Positions 40,353 through 48,263 of a DNA stretch of 64,000 bases are shown here, piece after piece (the first letter of the stretch is position 1; the number at the start of each line of letters is the position of its first letter). Origin of the DNA: Mesorhizobium sp. M2D.F.Ca.ET.226.01.1.1 (GTDB lineage: Bacteria; Pseudomonadota; Alphaproteobacteria; Rhizobiales; Rhizobiaceae); NCBI RefSeq assembly GCF_004022705.2, contig NZ_RZOY02000002.1:349758-413757 (forward strand). Reading direction: 5' to 3'. A program made the position numbers and the translations under genes. Under the pieces are notes generated by a model, which saw only the letters and a list, made by a program, of their open reading frames with translations, was not told the DNA's origin and did not search any database.

Positions 40353-40514
40353 TCAGGTCCAATGCCCAAGCACCGCCGCCAGCGAGATCGCGGCCATGGC
40401 GAGCAGCGCCAGCTTCCAGAAATCGCCGCGCCGCTTCAGCCCCGGCCAGCCGAGCGGCTTGATGATCTGGATCAGCATGATGCCGCAGATGACAAGGGCG
40501 AGCAGTTTCGTCAT
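40353..40514 (-). CDS. Small two-helix membrane protein, unknown
   Basis: A 53-residue frame: MTKLLALVICGIMLIQIIKPLGWPGLKRRGDFWKLALLAMAAISLAAVLGHWT, in which two hydrophobic helices flank a basic loop. Composition, positive-inside charge and third-base GC support a real gene. Its stop is 4 bases from the end of the SGNH frame (convergent). The Shine-Dalgarno is weak (AAAGGCGGC). No family is recognised. Confidence 0.55.
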   Translation of the reverse strand: MTKLLALVICGIMLIQIIKPLGWPGLKRRGDFWKLALLAMAAISLAAVLGHWT

Positions 40515-40650
40515 GCCGCCTTTGACCAGCAATGCCCGCCCCTGTCAAAGCCTTCTGGGGAGCGCCTGGGCTGAACACTCCTGACAAAACCTCGATCCCC
40601 TAGCGCCCGCGCCAGGCCTTTTGACGCCCTTCGCGGATCCCTGCCAACCT

Positions 40651-40671
40651 CCTGACAGACTGCTGTCAGCA
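40651..40671. promoter_or_regulatory. Operator-like palindrome upstream of a DUF1127 gene
   Basis: CTGACAG (40652-40658) and CTGTCAG (40663-40669) form a perfect 7-bp inverted repeat with a 4-base centre, 47 bases before the DUF1127 start. It shares the TGACA/TGTCA arms with the larger palindrome at 40991-41018. Confidence 0.5.
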
Positions 40672-40715
40672 GGGGTGTGAGATACTCTTCTCATCGAAAA
40701 GAGAGGAGTGAGGTC

Positions 40716-40880
40716 ATGAACGGTTTTACCATCCTGCGCAGCGTGCAGCACTATGTCGGCAGAATCCGCACGGTGCGCAACGAGATCCGCACCCAGCGTT
40801 TTCTGAACACCTTGCCGGCGGACATCCGCAAGGACATCGGCTGGCCCGACCTTTACACCGGCCGTGTGCGCGAAAACTGA
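40716..40880 (+). CDS. DUF1127-like small basic protein
   Basis: A 54-residue protein (MNGFTILRSVQHYVGRIRTVRNEIRTQRFLNTLPADIRKDIGWPDLY) with the DUF1127/YjiS pattern: an N-terminal amphipathic part, then LNxLPxxxRKDIGW. Members are small Arg-rich proteins that in alphaproteobacteria affect stress responses, phosphate and carbon metabolism and RNA regulation. ATG 40716 has a GAGAGGAGTGAGG site. It has its own palindromic upstream site. Confidence 0.8.
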   Translation: MNGFTILRSVQHYVGRIRTVRNEIRTQRFLNTLPADIRKDIGWPDLYTGRVREN

Positions 40881-40990
40881 AATTTTGCCGCCGCAACTTG
40901 GATTGTGGCGGCAGCGCGCCCAGATGTAATGGCGGCCAGTGACGTCGAGTTTACGGAAAGAAGCCTTTGTTTGCCGGTAGCTTCGCCTCA

Positions 40991-41018
40991 GCCTCCTGAC
41001 AGCATGTTGTCAGGAGGC
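40991..41018. promoter_or_regulatory. 28-bp near-perfect palindrome upstream of the WYL regulator operon
   Basis: Arms GCCTCCTGACA (40991-41001) and TGTCAGGAGGC (41008-41018) are perfect complements around GCATGT. No T-tract lies on either side, so an operator is likelier than a terminator. A related half-site CCTGACAGCA follows at about 41046. Confidence 0.6.
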
Positions 41019-41088
41019 ATACGGTAATTGAAGCGGCTTCGATCCTGACAGCAACGAACATGAACCGACTATCCGGAGTAATCCGCGT

Positions 41089-41499
41089 ATGGTGAAAAGC
41101 TGGAACGACAGGCTGAACACGCCGGGCATCAACGGCATCAAGCCGTCGCCGCGCACGGTCGGCGATGTCGTTGAGGGCCAGTCGATGCTGGTGCCGACCG
41201 CGCGCCAGGTCGACGACTTCATCCGCTCGATCCCCGAAGGGATGGAGATGGACGTTCGCGCGCTGCGCACGGCCCTGGCCGTCGAGCACGGCGCCGAAGT
41301 GACATGTCCGGTGACGATCGGCTACCATCTTCGCACCGTTGCCGAGGCCGCTCATGAGGACATTGAACGCGGCATGGCGCTGAGCGATGTCGCGCCGTTC
41401 TGGCGTGTGCTGGATGCTCAGACGCCGACGACGGGCAGACTGTCCTTCGGAGCGAAGTTCGTTGCCGCGCAGCGCAAGCGCGAAGGGCTGAAGCCATAA
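41089..41499 (+). CDS. Conserved hypothetical protein encoded with a WYL regulator
   Basis: A 136-residue soluble protein (MVKSWNDRLNTPGINGIKPSPRTVGDVVEGQSMLVPTARQVDDFIRSIPEGMEMDVRALRTALAVEHGAEVTCPVTIGYHLRTVAEAA...). The pattern suggests a small DNA- or ligand-binding domain with one Cys in VTCPVT, but I cannot name the family. ATG 41089 is weakly supported by a Shine-Dalgarno. The next gene starts 15 bases later, so the two are one operon behind the 28-bp palindrome. Confidence 0.7.
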   Translation: MVKSWNDRLNTPGINGIKPSPRTVGDVVEGQSMLVPTARQVDDFIRSIPEGMEMDVRALRTALAVEHGAEVTCPVTIGYHLRTVAEAAHEDIERGMALSDVAPFWRVLDAQTPTTGRLSFGAKFVAAQRKREGLKP

Positions 41500-41514
41500 A
41501 CCCGGGAGAAACCG

Positions 41515-42234
41515 ATGCGTCGTGCCGACAGGCTTTTCCAGATCGTCCAGCATTTGCGGGGTGGCCGGCTGGTCACCGCGCAGAAACTCGGCACGTGGCT
41601 CGAGGTCTCCGAACGCACCATCTACCGCGACATTGCCGATCTGCAGTCGACCGGCGTGCCGATCGACGGCGAAGCAGGCGTCGGCTACATGATGAGGGAG
41701 GGTTTCGACCTTCCGCCGCTGATGTTCACGCGTGACGAGATCGTGGCGCTGGTTGCCGGCGCCCGCATGGTGCGCGCCTTTGGCGGCGCCGCAATGGCAA
41801 GGGCGGCCGACGAGGCGCTGGTCAAGATCGGCGCGGTGCTGCCCGACACCGAGAAGGACCGCATCGCTCGCACCGAGATCCACACGCCAATGTGGGTGGT
41901 AAGCGACGCCGCGCGCGAAGCGATCGACCTGATCGAGCGCGCCGTCGAGAAGCGCCAGGTGCTGACCATCGACTATTCCGATGAGGCCGGCCGCAGCACT
42001 GCGCGCGACATCAGGCCGCTCGGCCTATGGTTCTGGGGCAAGGTCTGGACGCTGGTCGCCTGGTGCGAGATGCGCGACGATTTCCGCGCCTTCCGCATCG
42101 ACCGCATCGCCTCGGTCGTGATTGCCGGCCGCATCTTCAAGCCTGAGCGCGGCAAGCAGCTTGCCGATTTCTACCGCGCCGTCGAGCGCTCAGAAGATTA
42201 CGGCATGGCGCCCGACCGCGCGGCGCGAACGTGA
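41515..42234 (+). CDS. YafY/DeoR-type transcriptional regulator with WYL domain
   Basis: A 239-residue protein. An HTH_11 domain at 1-60 (RRADRLFQIVQHLRGGRLVTAQKLGTWLEVSERTIYRDIADLQ) is followed by a WYL effector domain (VLTIDYSDEAGRSTARDIRPLGLWFWGKVWTLVAWCEMRDDFRAFRIDRI). WYL domains sense small molecules or nucleic acid ligands. It is probably autoregulatory through the nearby TGACA...TGTCA palindromes (inference). A bidirectional terminator follows. Confidence 0.88.
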   Translation: MRRADRLFQIVQHLRGGRLVTAQKLGTWLEVSERTIYRDIADLQSTGVPIDGEAGVGYMMREGFDLPPLMFTRDEIVALVAGARMVRAFGGAAMARAADEALVKIGAVLPDTEKDRIARTEIHTPMWVVSDAAREAIDLIERAVEKRQVLTIDYSDEAGRSTARDIRPLGLWFWGKVWTLVAWCEMRDDFRAFRIDRIASVVIAGRIFKPERGKQLADFYRAVERSEDYGMAPDRAART

Positions 42235-42258
42235 CTCCCTCCCAAGCCACTGTCCAAC

Positions 42259-42289
42259 AAAAAAGCCCGCTTGAAGCGGGCTTTTTTGT
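42259..42289. terminator. Bidirectional terminator between the WYL regulator gene and trcR
   Basis: AAAAAAGCCCGCTT and AAGCGGGCTTTTTT form a stem with A-run and T-run on opposite sides, between two convergent genes. Confidence 0.9.
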
Positions 42290-42321
42290 TGAGTGGCTGG
42301 TCGGCCGAAGCCGGCCTTTCC

Positions 42322-43014
42322 TCACTCTTCGCCTTCGTCCTTGTTCTTCGACTTGAGCGCCGAGAGCTTGGCGAAGACGGCGTTGGCGTCGAGTTCCTGA
42401 TCCTCGTCCTTCGGCTTCTCGGGCGCCGGCACCAGCCGTTCGGTGAGCGCCGCGGGCAGCAGCGTGTCGCCGACGGGCTGCGCCGGCTCGCGGCCGCGCG
42501 AGGCGCGGTTGACTTCGAGGTCGAGATCGATCTGCGAGGTAAGGCCGAGTGTCACCGGATCCATCGGCTGCAGATTGGCCGAGTTCCAGTGCTTGCGCTC
42601 GCGGATCTGCTCGATCGTCGACTTGGTCGTGCCGACCAGGCGGGAGATCTGCGCGTCCTTGAGTTCGGGATGGTTGCGCACCAGCCAGAGAATGGCGTTC
42701 GGACGATCCTGGCGCTTCGAAAGCGGCGTGTAGCGCGGGCCCTTGCGCTTCGATTCCGGCACACGAACCTTGGGGTCGGACAGCTTGAGCCGGTGGTTGG
42801 TGTCCTTCTCGCCGCGCGCGATCTCGTCGCGCGTCAGCTGTCCGGTGATGATCGGGTCCATGCCCTTGATGCCCTGCGCCGACTCGCCGTCGGCGATCGC
42901 CTTGACCTCGAGCGGATGCAGCCCGCAGAACTGCGCGATCTGCTCGAAGGAAAGCGCGGTGTTGTCGACCAGCCAAACGGCGGTGGCCTTGGGCATGAGC
43001 AGCGAATTGGCCAT
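42322..43014 (-). CDS. trcR: Cell cycle transcriptional regulator TrcR (DUF1013)
   Basis: A 230-residue protein. It begins MANSLLMPKATAVWLVDNTALSFEQIAQFCGLHPLEVKAIADGE and contains LVGTTKSTIEQIRERKHWN, both characteristic of DUF1013/TrcR, a conserved alphaproteobacterial regulator active in cell-cycle transcription. The C-terminus is acidic and Lys-rich (LSALKSKNKDEGEE). ATG 43014 is preceded by a GAAGGATTTTTGAT site. The usual family length is matched. Confidence 0.88.
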   Translation of the reverse strand: MANSLLMPKATAVWLVDNTALSFEQIAQFCGLHPLEVKAIADGESAQGIKGMDPIITGQLTRDEIARGEKDTNHRLKLSDPKVRVPESKRKGPRYTPLSKRQDRPNAILWLVRNHPELKDAQISRLVGTTKSTIEQIRERKHWNSANLQPMDPVTLGLTSQIDLDLEVNRASRGREPAQPVGDTLLPAALTERLVPAPEKPKDEDQELDANAVFAKLSALKSKNKDEGEE

Positions 43015-43189
43015 ATCAAAAATCCTTCTCGTTCGCCCGCGTTCCCGCGCGGGCGGTGGTTTTAGAGCCACCAAAATGGGAAATTCGCTGCCTGTATAAA
43101 CGCTCCCTCAAATTTTCGCAATATTTTTGGGCAGAAGGCAGATCCAGGGCATCTGGCCGAGACGCAGCGGGTTTTTCAGGCACTGATAA

Positions 43190-43220
43190 AGACAAAACCC
43201 GCTGGACGAGGTCCAGCGGG
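43190..43220 (-). terminator. Terminator downstream of the minus-strand DUF1127 gene
   Basis: On the minus strand CCCGCTGGAC / GTCCAGCGGG (10-bp perfect stem, 3-base loop) is followed by TTTTGTCTTT, about 80 bases after the DUF1127 stop. Confidence 0.78.
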
Positions 43221-43301
43221 CTCGGAACCGGAAACGAAGCAAGCGTCTCGACGGCTCTGGCTTGCCTGTCCAGCCCGGCCTTGCGACCGGGCCGTTTTTG
43301 A

Positions 43302-43442
43302 TTACACCGCCTGACGGGCGATGCGCTCGATGTCGCCACGGCTAATGCCGAGGTCGTTCAGCTGGCGGGCATTGAGCTTGTTCAATTCGCGCACGGTCTC
43401 GTTGTACATGCGCCACTTACGGAAAGCACGGATCGGGTTCAT
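43302..43442 (-). CDS. DUF1127 small basic protein (second copy)
   Basis: A 46-residue protein, MNPIRAFRKWRMYNETVRELNKLNARQLNDLGISRGDIERIARQAV: a classic short DUF1127 with the LNxLxxRxLxDLGISRxDI core. ATG 43442 has a GGAG site. The 3' untranslated part is about 80 bases with its own terminator. Short DUF1127 genes are often stress-induced and can give rise to 3'-derived small RNAs in related bacteria. Confidence 0.88.
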   Translation of the reverse strand: MNPIRAFRKWRMYNETVRELNKLNARQLNDLGISRGDIERIARQAV

Positions 43443-43614
43443 TTCAGTTTCTCCAGTCATTTGAGGAAATCGTTTGATGCCGCGTAAATAGGCATGCCTG
43501 CCCAAGAATTGAACGGACGCTTTTGCATGGCCGCAATGCGTTTTGTGCATTGCAGCATTAAGGTTTCGTTCAGCTTGGAACCGGGGAAGCGTATTCGGTC
43601 GAGATGTACCGCGT

Positions 43615-43737
43615 TTCAGGTCAGGCCGAGTCGAAAATGGTGGGCTTCGAGAACCGGAGCGGAGCGTACTAAAAGTACGCGAGCACCGGGAGCGCAGAAC
43701 GCCACCATTTGCAGGCCGGCCTCACCTGAATATCGAC
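43615..43737. repeat. Interspersed repeat B, copy 1
   Basis: An element of about 123 bp with inverted termini TTCAGGTCAGGC / GCCTCACCTGAA, nested arms ATGGTGG / CCACCAT, and the central hairpin GCGTACT-AAAA-GTACGC. A copy with the same order occurs at 61057-61179. Confidence 0.85.
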
Positions 43738-43742
43738 CCGTC

Positions 43743-44753
43743 CTACCCGACGTCGAGGACGATCTTGCCTATATGCTCGCCCTCTTCCATCCGCTCATGC
43801 GCTCGCCAGGCTTCGGTCAGCGGAAAGATCATGTCCATGACCGGGGCGACCTTACGCGTGCCGAGCAGCGGCCACACCTGGGCTTCGAGCGCGGCGGCAA
43901 TTGCCGCCTTGAACTCGACGGTGCGCGGGCGAAGCGTCGAGCCGGTATGCGTCAGCCGCTTCACCATGATCTTTGAGAAGTCGGCGCTGGCCACGGCGCC
44001 GGCCTGCACGGCGATCTGGACGATGCGCCCTTCCATCGCTGCCGCATCGTAGTTGCGCTGGACATAGTCGCCGCCGACCATGTCGAGGATGACATCGGCG
44101 CCCTTGCCGCCGGTCGCGTCCTTCACCGCGGCGACGAAATCCTCCTCGCGGTAGTTGATCGCGCGGTCGGCGCCGAGCTTCAGGCAGGCGTCGCATTTCT
44201 CCTTGGTGCCGGCGGTGGTGATCACATAGGCGCCGAAGGCCGAGGCGAGTTGGATGGCCGTGGTGCCGATGCCGGACGAGCCGCCATGAACAAGCAGCGT
44301 CTCGCCCTTCTTCAGGCCGCCGCGCTCGAACACATTGTGCCAGACGGTGAAATAGTTCTCCGGCACCGCCGCGGCCTCCGAATGCGTGAAGCCCGCCGGG
44401 ATCGGCAGCACGCTGCCGGCATGCACCTTGACATATTCGGCATAGCCGCCGCCGGGCGTCAGGGCGCAGACCCGGTCGCCGATGCGCCAGCGCGATATCT
44501 CGTCACCGAGCGCGGCGATTTCCCCCGAGGCTTCGAGGCCGGGCAGGTCGGATGCGCCGGGTGGCGGCGGATAGGCGCCCTTGCGCTGCTGCACGTCCGG
44601 CCGGTTGACGCCGGCCGCGTGCACACGGATCAGCACTTCGCCGGGGCCGGGCACGGGCACGTCACGGGTTTCGGGCTTCAGCACCCGCGGACCGCCGGGC
44701 TGCGAGATCGCGATGGCCGTCATCTTTGCCGGTATCTTCTGTCCGTTTGCCAT
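43743..44753 (-). CDS. NAD(P)H:quinone oxidoreductase, zinc-independent MDR family
   Basis: A 336-residue protein of the medium-chain dehydrogenase family. It has a GroES-like N-terminal domain (GEVLIRVHAAGVNRPDVQQRKGAYPPPPGASDLPGLEASGEI) and a Rossmann domain with the quinone-oxidoreductase-type motif HGGSSGIGTTAIQLASAFGA. Catalytic zinc ligands are absent, as in QOR/PIG3 proteins. It probably reduces quinones or enones with NADPH. ATG 44753 follows GAGGAGACGGGAAGC. Confidence 0.9.
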   Translation of the reverse strand: MANGQKIPAKMTAIAISQPGGPRVLKPETRDVPVPGPGEVLIRVHAAGVNRPDVQQRKGAYPPPPGASDLPGLEASGEIAALGDEISRWRIGDRVCALTPGGGYAEYVKVHAGSVLPIPAGFTHSEAAAVPENYFTVWHNVFERGGLKKGETLLVHGGSSGIGTTAIQLASAFGAYVITTAGTKEKCDACLKLGADRAINYREEDFVAAVKDATGGKGADVILDMVGGDYVQRNYDAAAMEGRIVQIAVQAGAVASADFSKIMVKRLTHTGSTLRPRTVEFKAAIAAALEAQVWPLLGTRKVAPVMDMIFPLTEAWRAHERMEEGEHIGKIVLDVG

Positions 44754-44866
44754 GGCTTCCCGTCTCCTCGGATCCCGTGTCGTCGCTCGTGGTTTGCATC
44801 GGCGCCCCTGCCCTATGTATGCTGATTGCCAAATCAGGCAAATGGCCAAGTAAGGGAGGAGCGACG

Positions 44867-45061
44867 ATGGCGATCTTCGACGACGAACCCAGGAAAAAGC
44901 CGCGCCCGCACGAGATCGGCCAGGATCTGTCGCTGCTGTCCGTCGACGAATTGTCGGAGCGCATCGCGCTGCTGCGCGACGAGATCGCCAGGCTGGAGGC
45001 CGAGCGGGCCGCCAAGGGCGCCACCAAATCCGCCGCCGACGCGCTGTTCCGCCGCGGATAA
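44867..45061 (+). CDS. DUF1192 small coiled-coil protein
   Basis: A 64-residue protein: MAIFDDEPRKKPRPHEIGQDLSLLSVDELSERIALLRDEIARLEAERAAKGATKSAADALFRR. The wording LS(L/V)xELxERIxxLxxEIxRLE is diagnostic of DUF1192, a small rhizobial family of unknown role. ATG 44867 has a perfect GGGAGGA site. An MFS gene follows. Confidence 0.88.
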   Translation: MAIFDDEPRKKPRPHEIGQDLSLLSVDELSERIALLRDEIARLEAERAAKGATKSAADALFRRG

Positions 45062-45141
45062 TTTTATCGGCCCGTAAGGCCGCCGCCGAAAAGCCCCAAT
45101 ACGTCTGTCTTCAGACCTGCGCCCCGAACCAGGACCAAGCG

Positions 45142-46389
45142 ATGTTTGCAACTTACAGACCGATCCTCTCGCTGCTGCGCGGTACCGCCTTCCTGCTTGC
45201 GGCCTCCGGTCTGCACGGCCTGCTGTTGCCGCTGCGCGGCCAGATCGAGGGCTTTTCGACCGCATCGCTCGGCCTGATGGGCACGGCCTGGGCCGGTGGC
45301 TTCGTCACCGGCTGCTTCTTCGCGCCGCGCCTCGTGCGCCGCGCCGGCCATGTCAGGGCCTTCGGCGCTTTCGCTGCGTCGGGCGCCATCATTGCGCTGC
45401 TCACCGGCCTCATCATCGACGAGTATTTCTGGATCCTTTTGCGCGCCTTCACCGGCTTCACCATGGCCGGAGCCTTCATGGTGATCGAGAGCTGGCTGAA
45501 CGAGAAGGCCACCAACGAGAACCGCGGCACCGTCTTCGGCCTCTATATGATGGTCACCTATGCCTCGATCATGGGCGGCCAGATGATCGTCGCTGGCGGC
45601 GACGTGCGGTCGGCCTCGCTCTTCATGATCACCGGCATTCTGTTTTGCCTGTCGCTCATCCCGACGGCGGTTTCTACCCAATCGACCCCGAAGCCGCTGC
45701 AGGACGTCAAGCTCGACGTCAAAAGCCTCTACGCCAATTCCCCGGTGTCGGCAGTGGCCTGCCTCCTGGTCGGCATCGCCAACGGCGCCTGGGGCACGCT
45801 GGGCGCTGTCTATGGCGCCCGCATAGGCATCTCGACCGCCGAGATCGCGCTGATGATGAGCCTTGTTGTCGTCTCCGGCGCCGCCATGCAGCTTCCGGCC
45901 GGACGCCTTTCCGATACAACCGACCGCCGCTTCGTGCTGGCGGGTGCTGCCTTCGGCGCCGCTCTGGTCGCGGTGCTGATCTTCCTGATTGCGCCGCGTT
46001 CGGGTGTCTTCGTCATCGTGCTGACCGCCGCCTATGGCGCTTTCGCCTACACGCTTTATTCGATCGCCGTCGCGCATGCCAACGACCACGCCCGCGCCGA
46101 GGACTTCGTCAAGGTTTCCGGCGGCCTGCTCCTGCTCTACGGATTCGGCACCATGATCGGGCCGCTTTTGGCCGCGGCCCTGATGGGGTGGGTGCGTCCG
46201 GAGGGGCTTTTTCTTGCAACCGCGCTCGCGCATCTCAGCCTCGCCGGTTACACGCTGCTGCGCATCCGTGCCCGCGCGCCGGTACCGATCGAAAACCGCG
46301 ACGCCTTCAAGACGCAACCCGCCGACCGCGCCCTCACGCCGGAGGCAACTCGGCTCGATCCGCGCAGAAAGGTTGAAACCGACGGTTGA
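45142..46389 (+). CDS. MFS transporter (YcaD-like)
   Basis: A 415-residue membrane protein with 12 predicted helices (first: SLLRGTAFLLAASGLHGLLLPL) and the MFS pattern FVTGCFFAPRLVRRAGHVRAFGAF between helices 2 and 3. FMVIESWLNEKATNENRGTVFGLYMMVTYASIMGGQ is similar to YcaD-type exporters. The substrate is unknown. The C-terminal 40 residues are hydrophilic. Its only close neighbour on the same strand is the DUF1192 gene, 80 bases upstream. Confidence 0.85.
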   Translation: MFATYRPILSLLRGTAFLLAASGLHGLLLPLRGQIEGFSTASLGLMGTAWAGGFVTGCFFAPRLVRRAGHVRAFGAFAASGAIIALLTGLIIDEYFWILLRAFTGFTMAGAFMVIESWLNEKATNENRGTVFGLYMMVTYASIMGGQMIVAGGDVRSASLFMITGILFCLSLIPTAVSTQSTPKPLQDVKLDVKSLYANSPVSAVACLLVGIANGAWGTLGAVYGARIGISTAEIALMMSLVVVSGAAMQLPAGRLSDTTDRRFVLAGAAFGAALVAVLIFLIAPRSGVFVIVLTAAYGAFAYTLYSIAVAHANDHARAEDFVKVSGGLLLLYGFGTMIGPLLAAALMGWVRPEGLFLATALAHLSLAGYTLLRIRARAPVPIENRDAFKTQPADRALTPEATRLDPRRKVETDG

Positions 46390-46420
46390 GATTTGGAAAA
46401 CTTTGCCCCACAAATAAGGT

Positions 46421-46696
46421 ATGATCTTTTCTGATGCCTTCGTGGCGATCGCCGATCCCAACCGGCGCTATCTATTGGAAGAACTCCGGCGCGGCCCGAA
46501 GACGGTGAACGAACTGGCGGCCGGATTGCCCGTCTCGCGCCCTGCTGTTTCCCAGCATCTCAAGGTCCTGCTCGACGCCGGCCTGGTCAATGCCAAGGCC
46601 GAAGGCACAAGGCGCGTCTATACCGTCAGCAGCGCCGGCTTCCTCAGGCTCAACATCTGGCTCGATCAGTTCTGGGAGGCGGCGCCCGGAGAATAG
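46421..46696 (+). CDS. ArsR-type winged-helix regulator
   Basis: A 91-residue protein consisting of an HTH_20/ArsR-like winged helix (AIADPNRRYLLEELRRGPKTVNELAAGLPVSRPAVSQHLKVLLDAGLVNAKAEGTRRVYTV). No metal-binding Cys motif is present, so it is not a classic metal sensor. ATG 46421 has only AAGGT immediately upstream. It is convergent with an AHSA1-type gene. Confidence 0.82.
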   Translation: MIFSDAFVAIADPNRRYLLEELRRGPKTVNELAAGLPVSRPAVSQHLKVLLDAGLVNAKAEGTRRVYTVSSAGFLRLNIWLDQFWEAAPGE

Positions 46697-46705
46697 GCTG
46701 CCGCC

Positions 46706-47170
46706 TCATGTCGCCAGTTCCAGGGCCGTCCCAAGCGCGTCAAGCAGTTCGCCGGTTCCATGCTCGCGCGTGGCCGTCGAGTCGATGCCGTCGAAGAAGG
46801 CGCCCTGCTCCGTCAGGATCAGCCGCGTTCCCTTGCCTTCGGCGATAAGCTCTATCGTCGCGAGCGACACCGAGACCCGCGTTTCGCCGAACAAGAGCTC
46901 ATAGCTGTAGACGATGCGCCGGTTGGGCACGATGTCCTGATAGACCGCGTTGTAGAAATGCATCTGCCCGTCGCTGGGACAGCCGGCGTTCACCTCCTTG
47001 CCACCGACACGAAAGTCCATTTCATGCCGGCTGGGCATCGGATTGTCGGGATCGAAGAACCAGCGTTTCTTCGCCTCGGCGTCGCTCAGCGCGAAATAGA
47101 CCTTTTCAGGCGCCACCGGGTAGACGCGCTCGATGACGAAGGTGGAATGGACGACGGATCGTTCGGTCAT
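46706..47170 (-). CDS. SRPBCC / AHSA1-type protein
   Basis: A 154-residue START-like domain protein: [28 protein letters not shown] at the beginning, [10 protein letters not shown], and a C-terminal helix ([13 protein letters not shown]). Members act as small hydrophobic-ligand binders, often encoded with an ArsR-type regulator as here. ATG 47170 has GAAGGG at good spacing. ATG 47191 would overlap the regulator's end. Confidence 0.86.
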   Translation of the reverse strand: MTERSVVHSTFVIERVYPVAPEKVYFALSDAEAKKRWFFDPDNPMPSRHEMDFRVGGKEVNAGCPSDGQMHFYNAVYQDIVPNRRIVYSYELLFGETRVSVSLATIELIAEGKGTRLILTEQGAFFDGIDSTATREHGTGELLDALGTALELAT

Positions 47171-47180
47171 GACAAGCCCT

Positions 47181-47516
47181 TCAGGTTTCATCTTTGCTTT
47201 CAGCGAGAAAATCGCCGAGCCGGTCCAGCCGGCGCTCCCAGGCGAGCCGCCGCTCGTTGATCCAGGTCTCGGCCGCGCTCAGCGCCTTCGGTTCGATCTG
47301 GCAGGTCCGCACCCGCCCGATTTTCTGGGTCCTCACCAGACCGCTTGCCTCGAGCACGTTGAGATGCTGGACCACGGCCGAGAGCGACATCGCCAGCGGC
47401 TCCGCCAACTGGCTGACCGATGCCGGCCCGCGCGACAGCCGTTCCACCATCTGCCGCCGCGCCGGATCGGCAAGCGCCTGGAACATCAGGTCGAGCTGGG
47501 CGGGATCGTGCAGCAT
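47181..47516 (-). CDS. ArsR-family regulator paired with an AHSA1 gene
   Basis: A 111-residue winged-helix protein ([69 protein letters not shown]) with the C-terminal helix [20 protein letters not shown] common in regulators linked to SRPBCC proteins. The stop is 10 bases before the AHSA1 start, so the two are co-transcribed. No metal-binding Cys pair is seen. Confidence 0.88.
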   Translation of the reverse strand: MLHDPAQLDLMFQALADPARRQMVERLSRGPASVSQLAEPLAMSLSAVVQHLNVLEASGLVRTQKIGRVRTCQIEPKALSAAETWINERRLAWERRLDRLGDFLAESKDET

Positions 47517-47522
47517 CGCGGG

Positions 47523-48179
47523 TCAGCCGTTGTTGTAAGGGAAGAGCTTGAAATAGGGCTGCGCTTCCTCGATGACGCGGGCGAAGGACGGGCGCGCAAG
47601 CAGCCGGTCATGATAGCGTTTCACGGCCGGGAATTTTTCGCCGAACGGCTCGACCTTGTTGGCGTAGAACAGCGCCGGCGACGCCGAACAATCGGCCATG
47701 GTGAAAGTCTCGCCGACCGCCCAGCTTCTTCCCGCCATCTCCTCTTCGATGATGGCATAGGAGTTGCGCAGCTGCGCGCGGGCCTCCTCGACGCCGAACG
47801 GGTCTACTTGGTCCTGCGGCCGCAGCCTGTCGCCGACGATCTTCTGCATCGGATGCTGCACATAGAAATCGTAGAAGCGATCGGCCTGGCGGACCTGGAG
47901 GGCGAGATCGACATCGGCGGGAACGAGCTCGACCGGACCTGGATAATGCGCGGCGAGATATTCGACGACGATGGTCGATTCCAGCACGGTGCGGTTCCGC
48001 TCGTCGTCGCGCAAGGCCGGCATCTTGCCGGTCGGCGACACTTTCAGGAAAGCCGCCCGCGAGGCTTCGTCGCCGAGATCGACGATGACCGGATCGAAGG
48101 GTGTGTCGTTCTCGTAAAGCGCGATCAGCGGCTTCCAGCAGAAGGATGCCAGCGGATGGAAATGCAGCGTCAGGGACAT
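47523..48179 (-). CDS. Glutathione S-transferase
   Basis: A 218-residue GST. The thioredoxin-like domain contains FHPLASFCWKPLIALYENDTPF with a Ser/Cys near the active site, GKMPALRDD and ESTIVVEYLAAHYPG. The helical domain contains WAVGETFTMADCSASPALFYANKV. It conjugates glutathione to electrophiles, with unknown substrate. It lies 6 bases upstream of the ArsR gene and may share its transcript. Confidence 0.9.
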   Translation of the reverse strand: MSLTLHFHPLASFCWKPLIALYENDTPFDPVIVDLGDEASRAAFLKVSPTGKMPALRDDERNRTVLESTIVVEYLAAHYPGPVELVPADVDLALQVRQADRFYDFYVQHPMQKIVGDRLRPQDQVDPFGVEEARAQLRNSYAIIEEEMAGRSWAVGETFTMADCSASPALFYANKVEPFGEKFPAVKRYHDRLLARPSFARVIEEAQPYFKLFPYNNG

Positions 48180-48263
48180 TCTTGCTCTCTTGTCGTCTTC
48201 GTGTCAAAACTGAAGCATTTACTTAACTATTGACGCGTGACGGTCACGTCAAGGGCAAAGCCG

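Noticed and set aside
43056..43301. Plus-strand open frame between trcR and the DUF1127 gene
   Set aside because: It spans a terminator hairpin and has irregular composition. An RNA is likelier than a protein if anything is expressed.
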